The translations under genes and the position numbers were made by a program. From assembly GCA_903813345.2 (NCBI GenBank), contig CAIIXF020000009.1, forward strand, positions 11,280,530 to 11,344,529: a DNA stretch of 64,000 bases. The letters are read 5' to 3'. Numbering within the stretch: the stretch's first letter is position 1; each line of letters begins with the position of its first letter. Under the pieces are notes generated by a model. That model saw only the letters and a list, made by a program, of their open reading frames with translations, did no database searches and was not told the origin of the DNA. This DNA is from Owenia fusiformis (lineage: Eukaryota; Annelida; Polychaeta; Sabellida; Oweniidae). Below, in pieces: positions 11,829-24,539 of this stretch.

Positions 11829-11985
11829 GTACACCCCCTAAATTATGTATGAATAATAGTATTCTATATTATTTATTTGGTACACCCCCTACATTGTATG
11901 AAAAATAATATTCTATATTATATATTTGCTACACCCCCTCCATTATGTATGAAGAATAATATGCTATATTATTTATTTATATTTC
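11829..11985. repeat. 51-bp tandem repeat x3 with AU-rich motifs, in the SOCS 3' UTR
   Basis: Three copies of a unit starting GGTACACCCCCT and ending in TATATTATTTATTTG-like sequence. The TTATTTATT nonamer of AU-rich mRNA-decay elements occurs in the first and last copies. SOCS mRNAs are normally short-lived, so these could act as decay elements. That is inference. Confidence 0.7.
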
Positions 11986-12232
11986 AAATTCATATTTAAT
12001 ATAATGTTTAGTATATAGACATTGTTCTGTTAATTAATGTTATTTATGAATGTATTCTGGAAGTGGAGTCGTACAAAGTGCAGATAACTTGTCATAATGT
12101 GATTACATTCTTCCTTTTTCTCTTAGTTCTATCAATTCATTTATGATGATGAATCAATCTTTTATCAATACTTGTACCCATTCACACTCACACTCCTAAA
12201 GTACTTTTTCTCGAAATATCTATGAATAACGA

Positions 12233-12238
12233 AATAAA
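12233..12238 (+). terminator. Candidate polyadenylation signal for the SOCS gene
   Basis: AATAAA about 700 bp after the SOCS stop codon. Another AATAAA lies only about 9 bp past the stop and others lie farther on, so the real cleavage site is uncertain. Confidence 0.3.
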
Positions 12239-13850
12239 ACCCAGTTTATGACACATGCCTAAAAACCAATTGAAAGCCTTAAACAATTGTAATTTGCTCC
12301 TCTTTCGAGCTACTTTGGGGCTCTGTGTTGTAAAATGGTGACATCACTCAAACATAATCAATGTCTCTTGACTTTTGGATTTTGTTCAATATTTATTTAA
12401 CTCTGCTAAATGTACTTTTATTGAACATTATTGCACAAGAGTTAAATCACCTCACTAAGTCACACCTGGTTTTATATAAGGACATCTTAGACTATTCAAT
12501 AGTGCAAACACTGTTCTTTGTAACTTTGTTGATTTTTAAGGCTAATTCTCCCAAACCTTGTAAACTTTGTACAAAAATTCTCACAAATATAATTCATTAA
12601 ATTTATAATATTTTAAATATTTATATGTACTAATTGTATGATATATGTCAAATATTGATATGATATACCCTCATTCTGTATGTACCATTTGAAAGTACAT
12701 AAGATTAAAGAATGGGGTTCAGCATTAAAGGATCTTAAGCAAAATTTCAAGCATCAAGTTTTTGTTTGTTTAATAAATATTGTATATACACTTGATGCCA
12801 CACTTAAAATAAGATATAGAAATTGCTTTGAAAAGAAACACCCAAAAGAGTGTTAATTTATGATCCTTTGAATTCATCAAAAATGTCTTCAATATTTATT
12901 ATATTATAACTGTCATAACATAATATAGCTAAATAAATTATATTGGCTAATAAAGTCTCTATTAGCTATTGGCTAATAAAGTCTTTATTAGTTGTGCTTT
13001 GTCTCATTAGCTAATTTAGCTAAAGTCTCTATTAACTAAATAAATTACATCTTGATTATATTCTCTATTTCTATTTCTACATCAGAGACATTATTGGAAT
13101 TCTTAACTTGTTTTTTTATTAGTGTCTCTTAAATTGTGTAAGTTGAAGATAAATGTCAGGTATGTAACATGTTGAAAGAATGAAATAAAAAGTTGGGTTT
13201 AAAATATTATTCCACATTTTATGTTTAGTGATGCAATGAAAGTAAGGATAAAAAAGCAAACTGAAGTACTAGTAAAACTTTGTTATAGTTTTATGTTTAT
13301 TTCAATTATGAATTAAAATCATTGTTACAGACTTGCCATTTACAATACATGTAGTTTTTTTAATTCATGATATGTTTCCGTACCAAATAGTACCATCATT
13401 GTTCGAAGCCCCCAAGTTGAAGCCCCATTAAATCCATATGATATGTCGTATGAATCTCAAATTGTAAGGTTTTCCATCCTTCAAGATCGGTCCTTCACTG
13501 CTTTCATAGCAGATCATAATGTAATGCAATGAATTACTCTTGAGCCAAGGATGAAGTTTTCCCCATTCTGAGGGTCCATGTTTTGTGGAGTGTGGACATG
13601 TTAGAGTGGTCATGCTGAGAGAATGTTTGATAGTTATGGTAAAAAAGTGAAAGTGAATTGTTTTGTCAGATTCACTTATAGCCGAGATTAGCAATCAAAT
13701 CTCTTGCTGAAGTTACCATACCAATATAGGCTAAGGTCACACGTGTGCAGACCTCACAGCTCTTAGAAAATACACTACTCGCAATAAGCTTGGCATCCGG
13801 AAGATTTCATTGGTTATTATCAATGCCTGTCAATGTTTAAATATTAATTT
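12239..13850. other. Gene-free AT-rich DNA
   Basis: No exon was seen. Around 12940-13050 there are repeated and inverted copies of GGCTAATAAAGTCT..TATTAG that can form hairpins. Confidence 0.5.
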
Positions 13851-13861
13851 TATGATTTTTT

Positions 13862-14145
13862 AAATTGCCACACTTACGATATGACTGGAAAAGCCAAACT
13901 TATGAAGGGGAGTGTATATGACACTTAGGATATAACTGGAATAGCCAAACTTATGAAGGGGAGTGTATGTGACACTTAGGATATAACTGGACAAGCCAAA
14001 CTTATAAAGGGGAATGTATATGACACTTAGGATATGACTGGAAAATCCAAACTTATGAAGGGGAGTGTATGTGACACTTAGGATATAACTGGAAAAGCCA
14101 AACTTATGAAGGGGAGTGTATATGACTCTCAGGATATGACTGGAC
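13862..14145. repeat. 51-bp minisatellite, 5 copies, built from a MITE end
   Basis: The unit contains GCCAAACTTATGAAGGGGAG followed by TGTATATGACACTTAGGATATAACTGGA. The GCCAAACTTATGAAGGGGAGTGTA part matches the terminal inverted repeat of the MITE at 47355-47558, so the array probably grew from one MITE end. Because 51 is divisible by 3, it gives a meaningless minus-strand ORF. Confidence 0.85.
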
Positions 14146-14159
14146 AAACCCACTATCTT

Positions 14160-16809
14160 TCTTCAGAAAACAAGGCCTTATGACTAAACTATTGACATCG
14201 CTGACCTAATAGGAGAATTCAAGATTACACAATTCTCACGAAAATGACACCATGATTGCTCATATCTCAAAGAACACCCCCTTCTAAAAGTTAGGTAACT
14301 ATCACTCTCCGGCCGCCTGTCGAAAATGACTAAAATCTTTTTGATTTAGCAATCATAAACAGCCTGAATCTGCGAGTTTGAGTATCCATACTTTTCGTGA
14401 GTAGTGTAGATTGCGTAGTATATTATTCACAGGCCTATTGGCAACTGTTGTCATGTACGTGTAAAAATGAATTCCTTCCCCGGTATTACTTGAACTTTTA
14501 CTTCCAAAGGACAAATTATAGTGAAGTTCAAATCATTTCTCAAAATCTGACACATGAGGAAGTCAAAAGCGAAAGTTTACTTTGTACGTACGTATACAAA
14601 CAAGTAATTCTGGTGTATCACATCGCCTCACTTTTCTGCCGTTCGCAGATCTAGGCAAAGGAGCCTAGGCGCGCGTGTAATGCAACGCATAACAGTTACT
14701 GTTATAAATTATCATTACGAATATATATTATAGTACCCCACACACAATTTTGTCGCCTACTTTGATGTATTGTAGAAGAATATCCAAAAAGAGTTTGCTT
14801 ATAAAATTTGGCATACTTAGACTTGAAACATTTTGTGACACTCAAATTTTTTTATTTGGAAATGTAAATAATATTGACAAAAAACAAGCAATTTTAAAAT
14901 ATTCATGTTTTAACAAAATTCGACGAAAATTTCCAGTTTTGCAGTTTTAAAGAGAGTTTAAATCATTTTGATTACAAACTTATTGCATTACATATGGTTT
15001 GTCTGTTTTCTTAAGATATTGTTACTATGTGTTGGAGATGTTTAACTCCTAAACAGGTATATTGTAAGTGTGGTTTTATTATTGTTTAAGAGTGAAGACC
15101 CCTTTTAATACTTTCAATACATGAACAGGTGCATGTATCGTATGATTTGTTGGCTTTAAGCCAAAAAAGGTTTATCAGGGCACCAAAACACATCCCTGCT
15201 TGGATTTCTATCCCATCCTACCACTACAGCATTTCCAACTGTCTCACTCGATTAAAAAATCCTTTCCAGCATCTCATAAAATCTCAAGAAAATGGTTGTA
15301 TTTTGTTTAAGACAATTAAGGCATTATTAGCAGTGAGCTTGCACTCAATTTTTCGTTGGCCTAGCCCAATACCTCACAGGTGGCCACCAACGGCTTACCT
15401 TTCGTTGGAAATGATTCACATGGATTAAACATGTGAACTTTCAGGGGTAACATCATAACATTGTAACATTATAACGGTAACTCCTGCTTGTTCAGTTTTT
15501 CTTTTACCAGTGGATTATAATGGTGTTTAATAGGATAGGATTGACCAGAATATTCAAATTTTTTTGTAATCAATTTGTTACAAATTGTTTCAAAATTTAA
15601 CTTAATTTAGGTCAAATCTGTAAATGCGTAGCAATTTAGAAACCGAAGTCAAATTGTGGTGAAGTCATATTACCCCAAACAAAAAAATTTGAGTATCACA
15701 AATTGTTTCAATTTAATGTATACCAAATTTCATGAGAAATCTCTTATTGGATATTTTTCTACAACACATCAAAGTTGGCGACAAAATTGTGTGGGGGGTA
15801 CTATATATTCATGTGTATATTCATGATAAAAATTCTAACAATTCATATGTGCCTTTACTTTTAGTAACCAATATTTTTGTTGTATATATATTAATTAGTT
15901 ACTGTAAAATAACTCAAATAACAGTAAGAATAAACATATCAAGTATCCATTTCACTCGTATTTGAACAATAACCCTAGTTTTTGTATTGTTGATTGTGTA
16001 CTCGGACTAGATGTTGAGTGTTTGAAATTTAGCCAAATTGAAAAATCTTCTTTTTAATTAGTAGTTTTTGGAATCTTAAAGAAAAGTGGTCTTGAAGTAC
16101 TTAAACTAAGGCTGAGATCGTGAGAATTCATTTAACAAAATTTTGTATGGGCAGGTTTGTTTCCTTAGGCCATCAACATCAAGAGAAGATGTCATCCCGC
16201 CCCTTTACTAGATTCATAGTAACTGCCTTACCTTGCTCTTAATATTCGTAATATTATAATTATGCTTTAACGTGTACGGGTACAAACATCAGAAATGATG
16301 TCACCTGTTAAACCTTTTATATGTTCTGTATTTTATTATATTATTAAGGAATAAATTGAAGTTAAATTGAAATTGAAATTAGATGTAATTTGATGGCCTT
16401 CACACGTATCTGGCTTTAGCTAACTGGTCTAAGTGATGACCAGTGATGACCAGTAAGTGACCAGGATACTAATAAGGATCCTAAGAATTCTCTGACCAGA
16501 CGGTTATATCGGTTGTCTATTGACTAATTAATCACCCCAGGAGATCGTATCCGGGGATCGTATAGTATGCTTTCTCAGAAATCACCGATCACATGATTTA
16601 CTATATATAGCGGCAAACAGCGGCGTCCAGTCTCAATATCTCAATAGATGCTCCTCGAAAATCATTTACTACTGCATGTACTGAGGCGACGTTTAGTTAA
16701 CCCTTTCCATCAGCAGTTTCATGTCCGTGTACTAGGCTCTGACACTGAGCTATTAAACCACAACCACAACGCCTAGTACTACGTATAGGTTGACTCTCAT
16801 GGTTTGATA
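14160..16809. other. Gene-free DNA
   Basis: Several short open frames (for example plus 15129-15428) lack splice sites, domains and codon bias. No supported gene or clear repeat was found. Confidence 0.45.
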
Positions 16810-16811
16810 TA

Positions 16812-17195
16812 CAGGGTGAGGGTGTCCCAAAAAAGTGTACCCAGATGAAACAGGAATAAGTTTCTTCTTTTTACAGGATAAAGATAGATGCAGAGCTGAA
16901 TGCAAATCCAAATGTGGAAAATGCCCGGGGTGATGGCGCTGTCACGTGATCAGATTTCAAGAATATTCCTTCTACACTCACAAAGTTATTCCACGATTGT
17001 CTCTGTGCTACATGGAAAAATGGCTGATGGTGTAAAAACAAACTTTTCTCTAAAACAAAATAGAGATACCTGGTGTAAACGTTAAGATCTTTATAAATAT
17101 TAATTTGTCAGATGATCAAATTTCAATGCTATTTCTTCATCACTCAGAGTATTACATTGCATGTCTGTCCAGGTACAATTGTTTTGGACACCATG
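16812..17195. mobile_element. Tc1/mariner-type MITE (CAGGGTG ends)
   Basis: The left end reads CAGGGTGAGGGTGTCCCAAA and the right end TTTTGGACACCATG. These are imperfect inverted repeats flanked by TA on both sides. No transposase is recognisable inside. It belongs to the same style as the elements at 35965, 57832 and 59489. Confidence 0.65.
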
Positions 17196-17218
17196 TATAA
17201 AATGGACTGTATACCCAC

Positions 17219-17453
17219 CACTGGCGGATCCAGAAGCTAATATGCGGGGGGCTCACATTTCAAGTCAGGAAAACTTTTTTGAAATTTTAAGGCCCAATTT
17301 TTGATAATTTGACCTATAAAAGGCCCTAAAAGACCAAGTTATACTCAAAAAGGCCGAGTTATGCTAAAAAAGGCCCATGTTAGGCCCTACAAAATTTTTG
17401 GGGACCTCTTGGCCCACCCATGGCCAGGCATGGCCCCTCTGGATCCGCCAGTG
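17219..17453. mobile_element. MITE with CACTGGCGGATCCAG ends
   Basis: Perfect 15-bp inverted ends (CACTGGCGGATCCAG against CTGGATCCGCCAGTG), with an interior rich in AAGGCCC/GGCCC words. A partial second copy starts immediately after it (CCCACTGGCGGGTCCAGAAGCTAA, about 17454-17525). Confidence 0.75.
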
Positions 17454-17525
17454 CCCACTGGCGGGTCCAGAAGCTAACAAGGGGAGGCCCAAGATAGGGC
17501 AAGTAATGCCCAAAAAAGGCCCAAA

Positions 17526-19242
17526 TTTTTTTACCCTAGAGATTTGATCACTGTCAACATAATATGCAAAAAATATCCCATGTGTGATGGATGATATTTC
17601 AAAATCGCGCGATGATGTTGTGCGGCCACGGGCGCGACCAGCACCACCATTACCGTATTTATTATTTTACGCCATTGTCTAAATTCTAAGAACCCTTTGA
17701 CCACATCCTTCCACTCAGGACTCGTCAACGTGAGATCCTGCTGGTTTTGAACGTGTGATCCTTAGACTTATCTATGAACTAATGAATGCTTACATTCCGT
17801 CAAAGATAAAATTTGATTAGAACTTCTCTATTACCGCAATGTTTTTCGAGTTCAGCGAATGTCTCCAAAAACAGGTTTAGGCAATTGTCCTGACAATATG
17901 AAACGCGGAAAGCCTAGTCATATGACTGCCATCTATAAATGGAATAAGCTTAGGCTAAAAGGGCTTATTCAGGGCATTTAGTAAACGTGGAACCGCTGGA
18001 GAACTATTTGATGCCAACATGATACGTTAATAAACAGCCAAGGATGCTCGGTCTGGAGGTCATGTAATTGTTTAGATGGTGTGGTGACGCAGTTTTAATT
18101 GTATTTTGCAGGAAATTTACTATTTTGAGCAGTTGTTACATTGTCAGCTGTTTATTTGTGCACTATCCAAATGTTTACCAACCCCAAATCCATGGACCGT
18201 TTGACAAAGCACACGCTTAGCCTGTTTATGTGTGGTCAAAAATGAATATTCGCCGAAAATCGCCAGAGAACCATCTGTATCGTGAGAGAATGAAATTTAA
18301 TTCATATTGTTACACTATATTAACCAACCGGGCGCATTTGGAGTTTTGCAGGCGATTGCATATGTACTATCCTCCTTATCTTATGGTTTGCATTGAGTAT
18401 CTTATGGTTTAGATTACATGTAAAGCGTTTGGGTGAAGGGATTGTTTATCAATGGCCTTGGAATTGACGGCGTGACTTGAATAACTTTCGTATCTACATG
18501 TATGCATATTCGAGATTTTCTTTTTTTCAAATGCATAGAACAAAGTCATTGCATTTCTATATAGTACTAGTATATGGGTTGCAGAATGGGCAAATGAATG
18601 GAATGGGTGGCATCCTTTGAGACAAATAATCCAGGTTTCACCCATGAACTCTGCACCCCCCCCCCCTCCCGCTCACCCAATTATCCCATTCCCGTGATGC
18701 AAGGATTTCAAGGGTACGATTTAAACCAAATTGGGTGGTGTTAACGACAATGTGGTGTATAGATCCAATTAGACGAAACCACTTGAACCAGGAACTTGAT
18801 ATACAAAAGAGGGGGATTTCTTGCAGTCTGAGGTGTCATGTTGAAATCGATTTCTCATTCCCAGGATGATAATTGTTCATTGTGTTTTCTTAGAAAGAAA
18901 AACAAGGATATGTTTATTGCAGGTGAAAAATAAATGCGAAATCAATTATTAAAATGAATTATTAATAAGAAACAGCCTTATTTCCATGTAACGTGAGTGA
19001 CAACAAATTTTTTTTAGTTGGCACTCGTAGCTCAGTTTTATTAAGAAATAATTTACACCAACACCTTCATTACAACCTGGCATATTTCGTTGACATACCT
19101 GTATTGTTGAAAATTAAACGAAAAAATGAAGACGCAAAACGCAGTGAAGTTGTTCATTACAAACTTTCTATGGGGCCAGGTGTTATGTTTTGCGATTTAA
19201 ATCATCTGTCATATTTATAACATAAACAGCATAGTCCCGGAA
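17526..19242. other. No supported gene
   Basis: A minus-strand open frame (about 17531-17760) has an even amino-acid mix but no recognised domain and no clear splice sites. The rest is AT-rich with short poly-C and poly-T tracts. Confidence 0.4.
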
Positions 19243-22200
19243 TAGTCCCTGATCTGGACCCTCTGAAAAAAAGTTTTGTTGTCCGGTACTTTCCCACATA
19301 AAATGATTGTACCGTTTGAAAGAACAGACTTCCCTCTTAAAGAAAACACCTCTTCTATTGATGTAAACAGGGGCAAAAGGCACCAAAAACGGGGTAAGAC
19401 AAGGTGGCATTCTGAAGTCTCACTTTCTTGTCATCACGATTCCAGGTAAACCATTAGACGGATTTACTTCAAATTTTCACACATGTTACATGGTAAGAAG
19501 TTCTAGAGCTGATTAACTTTGCGGCAGCCATCTTGCATTCTGGTGCCATCTTGGAATTTTTTTCAGATAAATATTGTCATCGCGATTCCACAAAAACCAC
19601 ATAACAGATGTACTTCAAATCTTCACACATGTTACATGGTAAAAAGTCCTAGACCTCATTATTTTTTCTGTGGCCATCTTGCATTCTGGCAGCCATCTTG
19701 GAAGTTTTACGATAAATCTTGTCATCACGATTTTAGGAAATCCAAACGGATTTACTTCAAATTTCCACACATGTTACATGGTAAGAAAATATAGAGGGGA
19801 ATAACTCTTCGGCAGCCATCTTGCATTCTGGTGGCCATCTTGGATATTTTGGGATAAATCTTGTCATCGTGATTCCAGGAAAACAACCTAACAGATTAAC
19901 TTCAAATTTTCACACATGTTACATATGGTATGAAGTTCTAGAGCGGATTAACTTTTCAGTGGCCATCTTGCATTCTGGCAGCCATTTTGGAAGGTTTATA
20001 GATAAATCTTGTAAACACGATTCCAGAAAAACCACTTCACAGTTTTACTTCGAATTTTCACACATGTTTCATGGTATGAAGTTCTAGAGCTGACTGACTT
20101 TTCGGTGGCCATGTTGCATTCCGTCGGCCATCTTGGAAGTTTTTAGATGAATCTTGTCATCACGATTCCATGAAAACCACGTAACAGTTTTACTTCAAAT
20201 TTTCACACATGTTACATGGTAAGAAGTTATAGAGCTGATTAACTTTCCGATAGCCATCTTGCATTCTGGCGGCCATCTTGGAAGTTTGTAGATAAATCTT
20301 GTCATCACGATTCCAGAAAAACCACTTTACAGATTTGCTTTAAATTTTCACACTTTATACATTTACATTTACATTCACAATGGTCCTTCCTGGTATATTT
20401 TTTTAGGTTTTATGACTGTTAAATTCCATACTCTAGTTAACACCACTTTATAAACAGGTTTATTATTACTGGTGTAACTAACACAACGAAAAAATATAAT
20501 TAATTTATTTGATTGTATATAACATGAAATTATTGAAACATGAAAAACATGACACTGTTCAGTAGTTAATGTGTACTGTATACTTTAACATTTTGCATGT
20601 TTCTGCATCGTCACTACTATTGAAAGCTTTATAATGTTGATATTGTAGCAGTGTTTTTTAAGTTCTTTTTGTTGGTACAATTAGTTTCCAAACCCTATAC
20701 TTATATCGATCTGACACACAGTTTTAGTGCAGGTTTAAGTGATTTTTGTTGATTATTAAACGCAAAGAGCACATGTGTCTCGAACTCGCAACATTGTGGA
20801 TACAGAGCCCATTCACATAGTTTGACATGCTGGTGCTCTGAACCAGCTCGTTAGTTAATATCTGACTAAGAAACAGCTTGCTTTCCCGATGAAGAAACGT
20901 TATCTGCAGCTTTTATGAGTACTATAGTATCTACAACTATTTTTGATCTTATGAGTATTGGATATCATTATTTTCAATTTTTCTTCAACATGTATTTTAA
21001 TGACTTCAGTATGAATGGAATGTCCCTCGGAGTTGTGGTCGTTGATGAGGAATTGGTCATTGAACGGTGTGGATGCTGTTTATTCCCATATTAGATTATT
21101 GTCTTGGGATATTCAGGTTTGATTTTTGTTTGCCAGTTTTACACTTTACAGTTTGCTTTTCCCACTAGGTTGCTTTACACTTTTTTCCTTTCTCATTTGT
21201 CATTTTTGTTTATATTTAGTAAGGATATGATACGCAGGTCTCTCCTTCTGTGTGATCACCTGTCCAGAAGATAATTCAACTGCATGAAGAACATTTCGTT
21301 GACATGATGCACAGTTAAAGGTTTTCCACACATTTACATTTTCGTTTAAAAGAGCTTGAATTCCATAATATACTCAGATCAAGGCCAAGTTAGCATACAT
21401 TTCGCTCTCAAAAATCGCTGTGCAATAATGGATTTCAAAGAAATGTTTGACGTTTTCAATAATATTTTTTCTTTTTGATGAAATGTAGTTATTTATTCTA
21501 AAAATCAATCGATGTCATACACAAAATGCATTTAAGTGGTATAAAGTACAGAAGCAGAGTAAAAATATGTATTTTAGCATATCACCATGTGTTACCCCAT
21601 TGTAGCGCCTCTTGCCCATGTTTCTATCAATATAAAACATGATATCATACACCAAATATGCATTTATGTCAAATTATGTGGTTTAAAATACAGAAAAATA
21701 GATAACATTCTCCTTAGAATACTACCTTGTGTAACCCCACTTTACTGCCCTTTGCCCCTGTTTATATCAATATAAAAGGTAGCATGTAACCTTCCTTGTA
21801 ACATGTGTAAAAGTTTCAAGAAAATCAGTAAAGTGGTTTTCCTGGAATCACAATGACAAGATTTATCCAAAAAACTTCCAAGATGGCCGCCAGAATGCAA
21901 GATGGCCACCGAAAGGTTAATTAGCTCTAGAACTTCTTACCATGTAATATGTGTGAAAATTTGAAGTAAATCCGTTTGGTTTTCCTGAAATCGTGATGAC
22001 AAGATTTATCTTTAAACTTCCAAGATGGCTGCCAGAATGCAAGATGGCCACCGAAAAAATAATGAGGTCTAGAACTTTTTACCATGTTACATGTGTGAAC
22101 ATTTGAAGTACATATGTTATGTGGTTTTTGTGGAATCGCAATGACAATATTTATCTGAAAAAAATTCCAAGATGGCCGCCAGAATGCAAGATGGCCGCCG

Positions 22201-22488
22201 CAAAGTTAATCAGCTCTAGAACTTCTTACCATGTAACATGTGTGAAAATTTGAAGTAAATCCGTCTAATGGTTTACCTGGAATCGTGATGACAAGAAAGT
22301 GAGACTTCAGAATGCCACCTTGTCTAACCCCGTTTTGGTGCCTTTTGCCCCTGTTTACATCAATAGAAGAGGTGTTTTCTTTAAGAGGGAAGTCTGTTCT
22401 TTCAAACGGTACAATCATTTTATGTGGGAAAGTACCGGACAACAAAACCCCTTTTCTAGAGCCCTTTTGGAAATCAGATCGGGGACTA
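19243..22488. mobile_element. 3.2 kb element with long inverted arms made of about 146-bp repeats
   Basis: The left arm (19243 to about 20360) and right arm (about 21780-22488) are inverted copies. TAGTCCCTGATCTG at the left mirrors CAGATCGGGGACTA at the right. Inside each arm is a tandem array, about 6 units left and 3 right, of roughly 146 bp containing CATCTTGCATTCTGG and TTTTCACACATGTTACATGG. The 1.4 kb spacer shows no transposase ORF. It is a foldback or MITE-like non-autonomous DNA element. Confidence 0.75.
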
Positions 22489-24539
22489 GAAGCATGTATA
22501 TCATACTCAGGCTTTAATGGTGAGTCGGTTTTGCCAAACTTTTTGCGAGGAGTGTATTATAGTAAAAATGTACAGTATAATCGAAGACCTCTCTAATTTG
22601 AACACCTCATTCAAAGTGAATGCTTTTCGGTCAAATTCTTTAAGGCCAGGGTGCATGTTCGGAATTTTTCTGCATTCCTCAATTTAGTCACATTTTATTT
22701 TTCAAACAGGAATCACTCCTTCCCCACATTGTCTACATCTTCCAGTTTTGCACAAAGAGTGCACTTATGTTCCTAGGAAAAACTGGTGAGAAGGGTTGTT
22801 TTGTAAAATGTATAAAAACGAGAAAATTCAATGAAAAAATTTAGAAAATTTTCAGAAAATTTTTTCACTGAATTTTCTCGTTTTTTATGTGACCCTATTG
22901 AGGGTTGCAGAAAAATTCCGAACATGCACCCTGACCCGTAATCTGCCAAAAACTGGAATCGTGAACACCTGGCAATCTGAACACTCCTGACAGGTCTCAT
23001 TTACTTTCGGTTTTTCTATGCTAAGCCAACATTAAAAACGGATTAACCAGCAGGTATTAAAATAAGATACCTGCATTTTCACAGAATATTTATATTCAGT
23101 ATCCATATTGTAGTACATACGTATAAAGGCATAGTCATAGTTTTACAGGCTGCTGGTATCAACTGGCAATGTAAGAGGCAATATAAGCATAGACTGTGTT
23201 TAATCAACATGCAATGGCAGTATTGGTCGTACTTTCATCAGTTATTTTATAGAATTGCAAAATTTCTTAAACAGAAAGATGTGATGATGATATCGGAATT
23301 CTGAATGAATGCATATCAAATTTTTTTTTTGAGAACTTTTAAGTGAGTGAATCTGTCTCACGCTTAGTCTTGCTTCAAAACTGTTGTAACTTGTAATCCC
23401 CCTGTACACACATTCTGATACTCAGTCATAGCATCTTTCTGTTTCACCTGAAACAGGCCTGAGAAGAAATGAGATGTCATGGTTTATCATGATGGTGTAC
23501 ACACACCATTATCATTCATTGTGTACACAGGGACAGGGGTACACCGAGACGGTGTACCCCGTGTATTTCACTTTTGGCTTACACCATACCGGTAATCATT
23601 AATTGTGTACGCATGGGCGGTGTACACAAGGGCGGGGTTACACAGTCTAAACTGCAGGATTACCCCACGCTTTGAAGAGACTAGAGGGCCCACTAGATGC
23701 GAGTAGAAATAATCTTGATTTACGTCATTAAATATTCAAAATTCAGTCAAAGTGATTTCATATTTGAAATATACATGTAAAAGAACATCTAGAAATATGG
23801 CATCTAGTTCGGGGAGATTCCCCATAGACTCCATGTTATAAAATCACAAAAAGTGAAATATATTTTCTTGTATTGAACCGATGATATTTTCTTTTACTGG
23901 ACATATTTTGATTTGCATAACTATCAGATGCATAAGGGTGATATGGAAATTGAACCACTAAAACTGATAATATTTAAGTTAAAGGGAACTTTCTACTATG
24001 CCCGCCAACATGCTATCTGACCCGAATTAGCCACCTGGTGGTTAAACTGGAAACTACCTACTCACATCTGAGTTATTATCAAATAACAGAATATGTTTTC
24101 CAAAAAGGTTTAGTTTCATCTAATCTTCCAAAAGCCCAATTTTTAAAATGACCTAATTTCTAGAACTAGGTCTCTATTCTTGCAAATTGACCCAACAGGA
24201 TCTGACGGTTTTTACTTCCATGATGGCATTTCGGTTTTTGCCTATACTTCCTTGTACGCTGTCAACAGCATCCAAAATAATGAAACGGCTGATATTCTTA
24301 AAGTTAACAACATCAAATTCACGGTCTACAACAGAGGCCCGGGCACCGCCGCCGCAGTGATAATTGTAATCTAAAGCCATATCTTCAAACAGAGCCAAAT
24401 TATATCATGGGCTTTCAACTAGATCTAATTGAAAGCCCATGATTATATGGAATGAACTTCCTAAATAAGCTCCATCAAATAAACCCAGAAGAATTATAAA
24501 AAACAACTCCTAAATTATCATATCATATTTCAGAGGGGT
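22489..24539. other. No supported gene; hairpins
   Basis: The stretch contains imperfect GTGTAC-rich inverted motifs (about 23485-23645) and a clean hairpin at 24405-24442 (TCATGGGCTTTCAA against its complement). An open frame on both strands at about 24174-24398 has no recognised domain. Confidence 0.4.

Noticed and set aside
13860-14153. Minus-strand ORF with 17-residue repeats
   Set aside because: It is a 51-bp minisatellite derived from a MITE end.
17531-17760. Minus-strand ORF with exon-like composition (TSPEWKDVVKGFLEFRQWRK...)
   Set aside because: There is no clear acceptor or donor, no recognised domain, and no partner exon with matching phase. It could be a relic; RNA evidence would be needed.
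24174-24398. Open frames on both strands with even composition
   Set aside because: Neither strand shows splice sites or a domain I recognise. It may be an old exon or transposon fragment.
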